Assembly (NCBI RefSeq): GCF_018873765.1
Contig: NC_057920.1
Location: 6,895,307-6,959,306 of the forward strand
DNA length: 64,000 nt
Direction of reading: 5' to 3'
Source: Telopea speciosissima
Lineage: Eukaryota; Streptophyta; Magnoliopsida; Proteales; Proteaceae
Part shown: positions 51,120 to 62,604 of the stretch, piece by piece
Layout: each line of letters opens with the position of its first letter
Numbering within the stretch: the first letter of the stretch is position 1
Notes under the pieces: generated by a model
Seen by the model: the letters and a program-made list of their open reading frames with translations, nothing else
Database searches by the model: none
What the model was told of the DNA's origin: nothing
Made by a program: the position numbers and the translations under genes

Positions 51120-54100
51120 ATGGAAGACGTTGGTGCGCAAGTTGCTCCTCCTATTTTCTTGCACCAGGCACTTCAAGTGCCTCCTATGTTGAAGAAGCGT
51201 GATCTGCCATGGCAAAGCACAGTTCTTAGCCATCAAGCACATCAGCTCTTCAATTCCAATTCCCAGCAGGGGAAGAGTGAGTGGAACCCCATGGTGAATT
51301 CCAATTCCCAACCGGCGAAAGGTGATTGGAGCCCCATGGTTTGGGACTGGGACAGTTCGAAGTTCCTTGCCAAGCCATCGGAGGCCGAGGTTCTTCAGTT
51401 GGGTTCATCTGTAGTGGAATCAGGAAGGAAAAAGGATGGGGACGAGACGTTCCAGGTTTTGAAGAAGGGCACTGTTCATGAAGATGGTGAGAAACTCACT
51501 TTAAAACTTGGTGACTCTACACCGAGACCCAACAAACGAGTCCGATCTGGTTCTCCTGGTGCCGGAAGCTACCCAATGTGTCAAGTAGATGATTGTAGAG
51601 GAGATCTATCAAATGCAAAGGATTATCACAGGCGTCATAAGGTATGTGAGCTTCACAGCAAGACAATCAAAGCCCTTGTGGGGAAGCAGATGCAAAGGTT
51701 TTGCCAGCAGTGTAGCAGGTAAATAGTGCTTCGTTCAGATCTTTTAAGATTTTAGTTTTATTCTTCGTAATCACAGAAGACCTTGGGCCTAAATTCCCAG
51801 ATTCCCAACTTCAGTTACTCTAGTTGCTGAATTAGAGTAGCAGCGGCCTTGGGCTGATTACGTTTTCCCCTTCCTTCTAACCGAGTTGAGTCCCTGTTGA
51901 TTTTTTTTCCCCACTTCTATTCCCCCCCATTATTTTGGTTTATCAAGCTTCTAAACTTGAGTGGTTTTGAAAGTTAGATACCATGTTGAAATTGATTTCA
52001 CCTTTCACAGATTTCACCCTCTTTCTGAATTTGACGAGGGGAAGAGAAGCTGTAGGCGTCGGCTTGCTGGGCACAACCGGAGAAGAAGGAAAACACAACC
52101 AGACGATGTTTCCTCACGGTTGATAATACCTGGAAGCAGGGAGAACGGTGGCAGTGGGAACGTAGATGTTTTCAATTTGTTAACCATTTTAACTCGTCTC
52201 CAAGGTGAGGAAATCTTTTTGTCCCTTAGAATTGCCTCGAAAGTTTTTATTTTTTTATATAGATATTTATGACTGCAATTGCAGGTAATAATATTGATAT
52301 TGATAAAAGTGCAAATAGTTCACCAATTCCCGACAAGGACAGGCTCATCCAAATTATTAGCAAGATTAATAATTCGTTACCTGTTGCCGCTAACTCTGCT
52401 TCTTGGTCACCATCGGAAAGTTTTGACCTGAATGTTTCACAACTGCCTCCGTCAGACCACTCTAACAAAATTAATGGCAGCACATCTTCTCCATCAACCA
52501 CGGATTTGCTTGCTGTACTTTCATCTGCATTAGCAGCATCTTCTCCTGATAGTCTTGGGATTACTTCTCAAAGAAGCAGCCATGGCAGTGATAATGATAA
52601 AACTAAATTAAACTGTGTTGACCAGCATCCTAGTATCACCTCCCAGAAAGAATCAACTTCAGGGTTCCCATTGGTTGGAGAGAGGAGTAACAGTGACTTT
52701 TGGTCTCCAATTGAAATTTCGGATTGCCAGATTTTAGAGTCCCAGCCAAGTTTGAAGTTCCAGCTTTTTAGCTCCTCTCCTGAGGGTGATAGCCCGCCGA
52801 AATTGGAATCATCTAGGAAATATTTCTCCTCTGATAGCAGTAATCCCGTGGAAGAGAGGTCACTGTCGTCATCACCTGTTGTGCAAAAACTATTCCCATT
52901 GCAGACGAGGACAGAAATTATGAAACATGAGAGGGCGTCAATCAGTGTAGAAGACAATGGTACAATTGAGGCCAGCAGTACTCGTTGTTGGAGCTCTGCA
53001 CTAGAACTCTTTAAAGGGCCAAATGGAAGAGTTGAAAATGGTTCAGTTCAAGTTCTGCCATACCAAGCAGGCTATGCATCTTCTTCGGGGTCTGACCAGT
53101 CACCTTCTAGTTCAAATTCTGATGCTCAAGTAATTCTCTACTCTAATTGGTAAAAGTTAAGTATACACACACACACACACACAAAACTCACGAAAACACT
53201 CAAAACACATTTGCAAGCGCACACATTTCAATGTTTTGGTTAAACTTTTATTAGAAGGAAACGTGAATGCATTTTGTCCCTCTGCAGGACCGTACTGGAC
53301 GGATCATTTTTAAATTATTTGATAAAGATCCTAGTGATTTTCCTGGGACACTGCGTACACAGGCAAGTAATGGGTATTTTGGGTTTTGTATGCTCGTCAA
53401 GTTGTGTGTAAAAGTTAAATGATGCTAAATGCTTTCTGTGTTTCAGATATTTAATTGGCTTTCTCACTGCCCAGCCGAAATGGAGAGCTACATTAGGCCT
53501 GGTTGTGTGGTTCTTTCAGTTTATGTATCAATGCCTTATACTGCCTGGGAACAAGTGAGAGAATTGTGCCTTACAGAAATAAGTGCTTGAATTTCAGTGT
53601 TTTGTCCTGATCAGTGGCAGGGTTTATTTGCAATTTGCAGCTCCAAGAAGACCTTCTGCAGCGTGTCAATTCACTAATACAGGATCCAGATTCTGATTTC
53701 TGGAGGAGTGGAAGGTTTCTGGTTCACATGGACAGGCAGTTAGTATCACATAAAGATGGTGAGTACTGGTTGATTATGTGTTTCTCATGATAATGAGTTA
53801 CTCAAGGACATTTTGTTTTTTACTGTTTCCGTACGAATTGGTGATTCTATATCCAATAGCTGCACAAGAAAGAGAAATGGTTCTACTTGAATGGGCCACT
53901 GTCACTGTAAGGAGTTAGCTTAGTTCTTCACTAATGTAGCTAGAAATTTTCTAATGGTGCCTCTTGCAATAATCCTTCAGGAAAAGCCCGACTTTGCAAA
54001 TCCTGGAGAACATGGAGCGCTCCTGAGCTAGTCTCTGTCTCTCCATTGGCTATCGTGGGTGGGAAAGAGACATCTCTTGTGTTGAAAGGTCGAAATCTGA

Positions 54101-56722
54101 CTGTTCCAGGCACCAAGTAAGTGATTTTGCTATTGTTGTGAAGAGATGGGAGAAATACCTCCTCTTACAGGAATCTTTTTTAGGAAAACTAATTCCATCT
54201 CTATGCAGAATTCATTGCACGTATAGGGGAGGATACATATCAAAGGAAGTTTCTGGATTGTCCTATGAGGGCATAATTTATGACGACTCAAGTTTGGCAA
54301 GTTTTAAATTTCCTGGAGGAACTCCTGGTGGTCTAGGCCGCTGTTTCATAGAGGTAGCATTAAAATTCAGTTGGATGGTTTGATAGAAATGAATACTAGA
54401 ATTAATAAATGGGGAAAAGGTTCCAGCAAATCTGGACCTGATTGCCACCAAATCAGCACCCCCTATTTTTTCCCCTTAAAAGACCTCTTTTGGTTTCCAT
54501 CAACACCCCTTGGAACTGCCACATGGCAGCTTTCGAGCATAGATAGAAAGACTAGTGGTCGTATCGTTCACATATGAAAGGATTTTCAGATATAAAAATT
54601 CCCAAGTATGAAAGGTCCAAGTGCACTGCATTCATCAAGTACAGATATATGTGCACATTAATTAGATATATGTCTTTTGGTCTCCATATTCCAAAAGAGG
54701 TCTGTTTCTTTCCCTTTTTTTTTTCACCCTTGGAAGGGTGATCTAGCAATTCTGACTGTTGGGTATCTAGGATATAGTGTGGATTGGCCTTGTGTCGAAT
54801 TTTAGATCCAAATTCAACATATCTTCCTATACAGAGGTATACCCTTCCATTTATGTCTCGGCACCCCCTCCATGGTCCCATAAACCCTCTTGGTAGTGCC
54901 AGATTAATCAAATCTTAGGTTTTCCGCTTGACCAACTCAGATTAGGCTGAAACTTGACATGTGAGCAGGGGATATTGGGACTCCCTTTGTTCACAAAATT
55001 TCAGACCCATCTGAGCTGCCATGTGGCAGTTCCAAGGGGTGTTGATGGAAAACCAACTGGAAGTAGGCATGACAAGCCCCCACTCTAATGATTAATTATC
55101 TTTCAAACTAATTGGTTCTTTTTTAATTTGTGGGAAAACCCATTGTGGTTGATATCTGTGAATTGTATTTCCAGGTGGAGAATTGTTTCAAAGGGAACTG
55201 CTTTCCTGTTATCATTGCTGATGACACTATCTGTCAAGAATTGAAAGTCCTTGAATCTGAATTTGAGGAAAGTACTAGAATGGCTTGTGTTTCAGAACAT
55301 CTTCAGGATTTTGTGCGGCCAAGATCTAGGAAGGATATTTTGCACTTTTTAAACGAACTTGGATGGGTTTTCCAAGGGAAGAGTACTCCTTTGAGGTCTG
55401 AAGGTCTGGATTCCTCATATCTGCGGTTCAAATATCTCTTCACCTTCTCGGTCGACAGGGACTGGTGTGCTCTGGTTAAGACTCTCCTGGACATCCTCGT
55501 GGAGAAATACTCGGGGGAGGAGGGACTACCGAAGGAGTGCGTGGAAGCACTCTCTGAGATTCACCTGCTAAACAGGGCAGTGAAGAGGAAGTGTAGGAAC
55601 ATGGTTAAATTGCTGGTCCAGTATTCTTTAACCAGCAGTAATGCCTCCAAAAAATATCTCTTCCCACCTAATTTGGCTGGACCAGGTGGTATCACACCTC
55701 TACATTTGGCTGCATCAATGAAAGATTCAGAGGATTTGATTGATGCTTTGACAAACGACCCACAAGAGGTAACCTTATTTTGCTGCATATCCCCTTCATT
55801 GGATAGATCTTATAGTCTAGGCCGTGTGGCAGTTGGGACTTCTTTTAGTGCTTTTAAATATAAAACTTCATATTGTAATTATGTTTAGGACCAAATAGAG
55901 GATGGTTCACCCACCATCCTAGGGTTCACAAACCCCTCCTAGGGTTTTAGCAAGTTCCAAAATATCCTCCTGATATGCTTTCCCATCTTCTCCCGCCCTG
56001 CGGTGAATGGGATCCCATTCAAGGTGCGTGGAGGCAAACTCGGTCCTTAACTCCTTATGTTTATGGATCCAGTTTCTCTTCATCCAAGGTGTAGAGAGAA
56101 TCTCATAAACCATGGGATCTGACCCTTTAATTGGACTGGGGAAGGGTATTTTTGATCCCATACAATAGGAGGGAGTTATAATGAAATTCACCTTTGACAG
56201 ATGTATACCTTTCATGTGAGGTTTTGATCCATCCCCCAAACCTTATTTGTTTTGTTTTCCCTCCCTTTATGGAATGAATTTATGCAGATTGGATTAATCT
56301 GCTGGGCTTCAGTACAAGACACAAATGGACAGTCTCCATATGCGTATGCCTCGATGAGGAACAACCATTCGTACAACAGGATGGTGGCTCGGAAGCTTGC
56401 TGACAGAAAACATGGTCAAGTCACTATAGCAGTTGGGAATGAGCTGTCCTTAAACAAGTCATGGATAATGGCCGTGCAGGCTGAGAGGCAAGGGATCCAG
56501 TCATTGCAAAGGCGGCAGTCTTGTACCAGGTGTGTGGCTTTGGAGACCAGATTCAAGAAGCGAATAGCAGGTGCACAAGGGTTGATTCAGCGGCCCTATG
56601 TCCATTCAATGCTGGCAGTTGCTGCTGTCTGTGTTTGTGTGTGCGTCTTATTCCGATGCCTCCCGGATGTCGGATCTGTTGCTCCCTTCAAGTGGGAGAC
56701 CTTGCAATATGGGTCAAGTTAG
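51120..56722 (+). CDS. SPL14: SBP-box transcription factor, SPL14/SPL1 type
   Basis: Exons: 51120-51718, 52011-52204, 52285-53129, 53288-53362, 53447-53554, 53641-53758, 53981-54116, 54209-54353, 55175-55768, 56288-56722; 1082 aa, in frame to the stop. Nuclear transcription factor; the SBP domain binds GTAC-core DNA through two zinc sites. The start ([13 protein letters not shown]) matches the Arabidopsis SPL14 start. The SBP domain spans about 151-228, with the RFCQQCSR / [14 protein letters not shown] junction split by intron 1 and a bipartite nuclear signal ([17 protein letters not shown]). Next come a Ser-rich middle, then [15 protein letters not shown] and GRCFIEV, then ankyrin-like repeats (about 905-1000, [12 protein letters not shown]), and a C-terminal hydrophobic segment (about 1046-1060, [14 protein letters not shown]). 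Length matches the large SPL clade. Exon 4 ends at a GC donor. Introns 8 and 9 hold repeat DNA. Long SPLs of this clade usually lack a miR156 site, and I saw none. Confidence 0.93.
53164..53182. repeat. CA microsatellite in SPL intron 3
   Basis: About nine AC units just after the splice donor of exon 3, inside intron 53130-53287. Confidence 0.85.
54480..55075. repeat. Inverted-repeat element in SPL intron 8
   Basis: Arms of about 40 bp: 54490-54530 (TTTCCATCAACACCCCTTGG then AACTGCCACATGGCAGC) and its near-exact complement at 55017-55054. Lies within intron 54354-55174 and accounts for most of its 821 bp. Outer ends and target duplication could not be fixed. Confidence 0.6.
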
Positions 56723-57669
56723 CCTGCTGACCAAAAGAGGGAGATAATAAGCTTCTGAAACCTTTTACTGGAAAAGAGACCGGGCCCAGAAGAGGAAGAA
56801 AAGATGTGGAATTGTGGAGTGGTCAGTTCTGTTTGAGATTCTGTTGTTTGCGTCACTATCTCGAATGGGTTCTTCTTGTGGGTCTAGGGTACTTTTTAGT
56901 CCCCCTCTGTGGTGGATACATGGATAGATTCCTTTTTTCTAAGAGGGGATTGGCATCTCTCAATGCCCCTATAAGATCGATAAGGAACCCCTGAAAGACT
57001 GATTTGGCATTTGCAAATAGTGCAGAAGGCACAGAAGCAAAATGCCAATAGGGGTTACATAAAAACAAAAGTTCCAGGAGGCAGAATTATTTTTCCCCTC
57101 CCTTAATAAATGAACGAGAAGAGGATTCTAATTCCAAAATGGGAGAACCCAGAATGGGACTATGGATACAAGGAAAGGCAGAGATATAGGGCTTTAGATT
57201 ATTCTAAGTTTTACTTTTTGTTTTTTGTCATTGTAAATTCGCAAGTGTGGGTGTAGAATCTCATATAATATAAGTTATGCAGATACTGGAATATATTTAT
57301 GTATTGTTTCAAATTCTTATTTATAACGATTTAACAAATTATTTGATTTCTTGTTGCCAACCCACTCTCTCTTTCGACGTTTAGAGTGTAGACAGTTTTC
57401 CTTATAATAAATTCTAGGGATAGTGGCATTTTCAGTTTCAGTAGGTGTAGCCGTGTAAGGTGGACCCTTCTTTATTGAAAGAGAGACTGATACGTCCAAT
57501 CGTCGAAGGTTGTTTGGTTAATATACTCATATTGCTTCTCGGTGGGTGGTGGTGGTGGCTGATTCAAGTGGGACAAGGTGCAGTGTTTACTGTTTAGTGT
57601 GAGGTTGTCTAAATTTATGGACGATTTCAGACAGGTAACCGGCGGTGAGCTAAATTTGGCTCAAATTAA
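56723..57669. other. 3' region of the SPL gene
   Basis: Likely 3' untranslated region to about 57260-57300, then intergenic sequence without a recognisable gene. Confidence 0.4.
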
Positions 57670-57793
57670 GGGTGTGTTTGGTATACATTATTGGAATGTA
57701 TATCAAGTCAATTTAGTATTCTCTAGTGATAAAATAACTAGTTTTGTCATCTGAGAATGCAAAATTGACTTAGAATGCATACCAAATGCTGCC
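57670..57793. mobile_element. Small Tourist/Harbinger-type MITE
   Basis: 124 bp. Left end GGGTGTGTTTGGTATACATT pairs with right end AATGCATACCAAATGCTGCC imperfectly, extended by AAGTCAATTTAG and AAAATTGACTTAG. TAA at 57667-57669 and 57794-57796 fits the 3-bp Tourist duplication. Confidence 0.65.
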
Positions 57794-57796
57794 TAA

Positions 57797-60034
57797 GTTA
57801 TGAAATGTAGGAACCAAATAAATTTAGTCCAAATTGGTTTTAGTTTAGGAATCGTTGGTTTGAACAGAATACAATCGAATACATCTAAATAGAATCGAAT
57901 AAATATCTAATACGGGAATAAAATTCAAATCAAAATTAAAACTAATGAATTTAAAACAAATTTTAAATTTATTTGTCTTGTAATTAATTCTTTTATCTCG
58001 TGAATCTGAGTAAATTTTCATTTTTTTTGGTAAGGGGAAAAGTCTAATGCACGGTTGTGTATAAGAGGAATATTTTACACTGGTTTTCAGACTCAAAGGT
58101 TTTAATCTGAACCGTCCAAGGATAAAGTATGATAGATACTCTTCTTATACAGTTACATTTTCAAATACGTGTAAAAGACCTGTCAATAATGATAAAAAAA
58201 AACTTTTACCAAAAAACCTTTTTTTTTTGGTAGAAATAATTTCTATTTTTTTTAAGTTCTCTGCAACCCGCAAGCACCAACCGCTGTGCATTATACTGCA
58301 ACCCAACCTCTGTACCCACACAACCCGTACTCAGCCGTTGTGCATCACCGTTAGCCCATCGCCAACAACTGCTGCAATCCCTGTGCATCGCATCAGGCTC
58401 CATCGCTGCAACCCTACACTCTCCTTGCAACCTCCATCATTAAAACCCAGCAACCATCATCGCTGTGTCACCCCGCTAGCCACCATTAGTATCACCAAGC
58501 ACTTTCCTCCACCGCCAGCATCTGAAATTCCACCGTGTGCAAATTTCTCTCTAAACTCCTGTTGCCGAAAGCCCCTCCTGAAACCTGTATTTCCGAAGCC
58601 CCTCACACCCTCCGCTGTAAACCCTTGCGAACAAAAACATAATCGCCGATGCCATCGATGGTGCAATTGATCAGATTAGAGCCCGAGCCCACGTTTGCTA
58701 TTGTCGCTGGTGCAAAGGATTTCACATAGGAGAGTATTGGTTCCGGCTCAATTTTGAACGCTGTCAATGGCCGATCAGAACAAGAATTGCATCTGAATGT
58801 CGTCGATAGCAGAGAATAGTAATTACATCTCAAACAAATAAGGGTAGGAGGAGTTTTGGGTAGATAGTGGTGATGATGGGCTTTTGTTGTTGTCGGAGAA
58901 GAGATAGGAGGGATGATGATGGACTTCAAATTGATGAATGCCACCAATTCCTAACAAAAAACTCCATTGAAAGGCCATTTGATTCTAGAGAGAAAAGTCC
59001 AATTGAGCGAGTTTGGCTCAATGCCCTTCATCATTTGCTTGTGATTACTTCATATGACTCGTACCAAAAAAAAAAAAAAAATCATATGACGACAAAATAC
59101 GACAAGGAAAAAAAAAAAATAAAAATTGATGAAAGGGAAAATCTTATTGCAGGTAAATGTAGACCTCAACGGTCATTGTTCACGTATCAAATTTTAGCCG
59201 CAACAGAGTTGGCTTCGGGGTGAAATAAAGCTCTGAAAAATCCAATAAATTTTTTTTTTTTTTTTTTCTTGAAAAGAAATGGAGTACTTCAAAATGCAAG
59301 AAAATATGTTGATAAATGAGATGGTGTCTGATTCAAATTTGAGCACGGAATTTTTTTTTCCAGTAATTTGAAATTTTATTGAGAGGAAAAGATCATGAAG
59401 CAGTAAAGGCTTCAGCAATACAAAGATCATGAAATCAAGAATGAAATTTGGTCAAACTGTCTTACATGTTGTTGACAAGGTCTCTTCGATGATGGGCAGC
59501 AGTTGAGTACGAGGTTTGCTAACTTGAAGAATTAATATATAAGATAACCTCTTTGTTCTCATCGAAAAAAAAAAAAAAAGAAAACCTCTTTGTCGTCAGA
59601 TTCAATCTAAAGATCTGTGAAGCCTTTTGCAAAAGTTTGATCTAATGGAAAAGGCTTCTCTGATGTTGATAGATGAGAACTCGGCAGCCTTTGAAAAAGC
59701 AAATTGTTGCGCTTCAAAATGATCTTGAGCAATAACTGGTGGACGTGCGTGCGTGCTGAACCGAGCCGAGTTCGGATGTGGGTGTGGGTGTATATAAATA
59801 TCTTAATTTTGTTTTTATACATGCACCCACAGTACTCTGTTTCGATCATCTTATGCTTATTATGTTGTATTCTTATCTTGTCGCCCATAGTCCGTGATAA
59901 AATAACACATACTCTAGCAACCTCCAAAAAGCCTTCTGCAAGTATGAAATTTGCCATGTGATTAATCTGTACCATTTTCTAGACATCCTTACACTTAAAA
60001 TTATCAAATCACCTTTTCACATGTAATCGCTCTT
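57797..60034. other. Intergenic, no gene seen
   Basis: 58255-58680 is a cytosine-rich stretch with many variants of GCTGCAACCC and CCGTTGTGCATC. It opens long frames on both strands (58227-58670 on +, 58947-58603 on -), but their make-up (His, Pro, Cys, Thr) reflects the repeat rather than a protein family. Homopolymer A and T runs follow at 59067-59120 and 59246-59268. Confidence 0.4.
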
Positions 60035-60540
60035 TTTTGTTTGGGTAAATTACACGTCACCTCTTGATTTTCAAATGAAACTCAGATCACCTCTTGGTTT
60101 TTGAAAAAACTCAAACCACCCCCTCTACAGTAACGGTGTTAGTTTGCTGTTAGTTATTAGTGTGAAAGGACTATTTTACCTTTGTACTAAAACATTAGAA
60201 TTAAATTTACAATACTACCTTTTTTTCATCTTTAACCTAAAATACCCCTCCCTTTCTTGCAACTCCGCGGGCACCACCACCGGTGGCATCGGCGCACTTC
60301 ATGGAGAAACGGTGAAGATTCAACGAAACTTGCAACTCAAATCGGTGAAGATATTTTCACAGATTTGAGTTTCGTTGAGTGGCGCTCTGCTCCGGCTCTC
60401 GCAGGTAGAGGAGAACAAGACCCCAATAGGACGGTCGGGTGGCGCTGTGATCACTAGACTTGATTCTTTGCTTCTTCTCCTTCTCAACAACCTCTTTGCT
60501 AATTCTCATTTAAAGAAAAAAAGAAGCCTCTCTACAGATA

Positions 60541-60684
60541 GATGTCTTCGTCTACTTATACACCTTCTCTATGGATAAATGGAACACGAGTTCCCCCAGC
60601 TGATTTTGATTCTTCTGGATTTGGATGGCTCAATAATGGGAACCAACCACCTGAAGATGAATTTTCCATAGCTTTTATTTAAAT
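60541..60684 (+). pseudogene. Unidentified captured frame in the Pack-MULE
   Basis: An open stretch starting at the ATG at 60543 encodes about 46 residues (MSSSTYTPSLWINGTRVPPA and onward, ending in FSIAFI). I do not recognise it. It sits inside the cargo between the left arm and the membrane-segment piece and may be an exon of the same source gene. Confidence 0.35.
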
Positions 60685-60794
60685 GGTTCGTTGTAGCTGG
60701 AGTAGGTAATCTATTTGATCAAGTAAGCTTATAATTTCCAATTGTGATGTTTACAAATCTTCATAATCTAATTTTACGGAAAAAAAAATTGCAG

Positions 60795-60957
60795 CTTCTG
60801 CAGTTGTGAGTACTTTAGCGATTGTTGCGATAGTATATGCCATCATCAATTGCTTGAACAGGGCCTGTAATTATGGAGGATCAGCATACGCTCGCCTTGA
60901 AATGGATCAAAGAGACTCGATTTCTTCACCATCCACCTGCAAATTAGTCTCAAAGGT
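60795..60957 (+). pseudogene. Captured membrane-segment exon
   Basis: After an AG acceptor-like TTGCAG, the frame reads ASAVVSTLAIVAIVYAIINC, then a polar stretch with ARLEMDQRDSISSPSTCKL, up to a GT donor-like CAAAG|GTAACC. Hydrophobic segment followed by charged residues suggests the membrane and juxtamembrane part of a receptor-like protein. Upstream of the kinase piece in the same direction, so the two may come from one gene. Confidence 0.4.
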
Positions 60958-61042
60958 AACCAACACCAATGAAACTTTCAATGTAATATTCTGAATGCAC
61001 AAGTAGAAAGCAGTGACTGTGGAGAGGTTTCTAAAGGCAGGT

Positions 61043-61143
61043 AATGTTCTTCTTGATTCAAAACTATGCCCTAAAGTTGTAGATTTTGGATTGACAAAAA
61101 GAATAAAAAACCCTGACTTGAGCTCCAGCAAGCAAAGAGGGCT
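61043..61143 (+). pseudogene. Captured kinase catalytic fragment
   Basis: NVLLDSKLCPKVVDFGLTKR carries the kinase Mg-binding DFG motif (codons at 61082-61090) and the preceding (N)VLLD of the catalytic loop region. The HRD motif and the rest of the domain are absent, so no active enzyme can be made. Confidence 0.55.
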
Positions 61144-61254
61144 TCACTTCTCTGTTTTGTGACGTACTGAACCTCGTAGATCTCTCCACCTTGGACTAGG
61201 CACGAGCAACCTTGGTGGTGGAGGGAACTGTGGAAACCCTATTTTCATATATGT

Positions 61255-61554
61255 AAATGACTGAAATTGTTCCGGTGAGATTGGTGTTGATATATGTTGA
61301 GGGTTTGAAGGAAAGCGAAGAGAGATCGGAAGGGATAGGGAGGGCAAGCTCCATGAACTTGATGTTGATTTGAGTGACGAAGCCATGAACAGAGCAAGCT
61401 TACAGGGGTTTGGATCTTGTGGGTTCCAGTCATGGAATGTAGAGGCTACGGTGAAGGTTAAGGAACAAGCATCACCTATCCATGAGAGTAAGAGTAGTGC
61501 GAGAGCAAAGAGGGTTATTCCACTGGCATTCATCATCCGTGGCATTTTCTCCAT
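61255..61554 (-). pseudogene. Captured N-terminus of an LRR receptor kinase, antisense
   Basis: From the ATG at 61554 (minus strand) the frame gives a hydrophobic signal peptide (ITLFALALLLLSW) and FHDWNPQDPNPCK. This is the (S)DWNPxDxNPC cap motif seen before the first LRR in class XI LRR receptor kinases. A shift of frame follows, after which FVTQINIKFMELALPIPSDL and NTNLTGTI resemble the next part of those proteins. The fragment is therefore broken and lacks LRRs and kinase. Based on remembered family layout. Confidence 0.5.
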
Positions 61555-61882
61555 CGCCCTCTTCAGTATTCTCCCATTATCGGATTGGACAGAGTTGGAG
61601 TGGTGGGCCGGGGAGAGAGAGATCATCGTGAGGAAGAGGATGAATGGGGTTTTTAATTATAAGGGTAAAATCATAAATCAATACTAGTCAAAGGTAGTTT
61701 AGGGATTTAAATTTATTTAACTGACTGGCATCATCACATAACAGCATTTAAATGTGGTAGGGATTAAATTGTCATATTGGGGTCTAATACAGGGGGTGAT
61801 TTGAAGTTTTTGAAAAATCAAGGGGTGATTTGAGTTTCATTTAAAAATCAGGGGTATGATGTGTAATTTACCCTTTTTGTTT

Positions 61883-62510
61883 TAATATACTCTCCTATCC
61901 ATAAAGAAAAAAGAAAAAAGAAAAAAATCACCTTCTCACATGACAAAATTTATTGCTAAACTAGTGATAGTGTCTTGCTAGACTTGAAAACATTTGTCAT
62001 TCCCCGGTTTCCACTCTCAATGTGGTTCAATGTGAACAACATGGGCCATCAAAGGGGGTAATTGGATCAACATGTTGCAGGGCTCAGCCAGACAACAACT
62101 GAACTGGATCAACATCAAGTCAATAACGTAGTTTCCAAGCATAGTGGATCAACGTGTTAGAATGGCTAGCCTTCAACTTGTCCCTGACCGACCATTCTTA
62201 ATTGCGCTTGTTATCTTCTATGTGTGACTAAGAATGTTCTTAGAAACAACACTCTGACCGTTAAGACTTTGCTTTATATAACCCTCCCACCAAGCAAGAA
62301 GCTTCTTCGTCTTTCCAATCTTAAATACACACAATATGCATAACCGCGTAAAAAGGCCACTGGAGATAAAAATTCAAGTTATATGGAAGAAATTTCTCTG
62401 AAGGTAATAAATAAACCGCCTAGACAAAGAGAGAAAAGAAAAAAAACAGAAAAATAGGAACACGCTACCTTCCCTTTCCAGAAGTTATATAACTCTCTAC
62501 ACCGCCATGC
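61883..62510. other. Intergenic upstream of the DC1 gene
   Basis: AT-rich with an AAAAAAG-repeated stretch at about 61905-61927. No gene. The last 150 bases are probably the promoter of the DC1 gene. Confidence 0.4.
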
Positions 62511-62515
62511 TCTAC

Positions 62516-62524
62516 TATAAAAGG
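62516..62524 (+). promoter_or_regulatory. TATA box of the DC1 gene
   Basis: TATAAAAGG, 81 bases before the end of the leader. The first ATG downstream is at 62605 and is the one used by the open frame, giving a short leader. Confidence 0.55.
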
Positions 62525-62604
62525 AAAGAAACTAAAAAATCGTTAATTAAGCAAGTGTAGCGAAGAATCCAGTTGAGAGTCCTGAGCATTAGTTGATCGT
62601 AGAT

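Larger units (their letters stand above)
60044..61873. mobile_element. Pack-MULE-like element carrying receptor-kinase fragments
   Basis: 1830 bp with perfect 9-bp target duplication TTTTTGTTT at 60035-60043 and 61874-61882. Left end GGGTAAATTACACGTCACC pairs with right end GATGTGTAATTTACCC, with arms of about 80 bp. Outer 180-190 bp on each side match the empty element at 42429-42814. The cargo (about 60235-61690) has no transposase. It holds (a) on +, a membrane-segment-like stretch at about 60800-60955 (VVSTLAIVAIVYAIINCL), (b) on +, a kinase piece at 61043-61130 (NVLLDSKLCPKVVDFGLTK), and (c) on -, a signal peptide plus DWNPQDPNPC at about 61554-61395 followed in another frame by FVTQINIKFMELALPIPS. 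Length, duplication and cargo fit a Pack-MULE. Source genes are not in the window. Confidence 0.82.

Noticed and set aside
53130-53153. Reading exon 3 of SPL through to the stop at 53151
   Set aside because: A GT donor after 53129 joins exactly to the conserved DRTGRI segment at 53288 in frame, so the read-through is intron.
58227-58670. 147-codon frame on + and overlapping minus-strand frame 58947-58603
   Set aside because: The His/Pro/Cys/Thr-rich composition comes from repeated GCTGCAACCC-like words. No domain, no splice structure, and both strands open equally.
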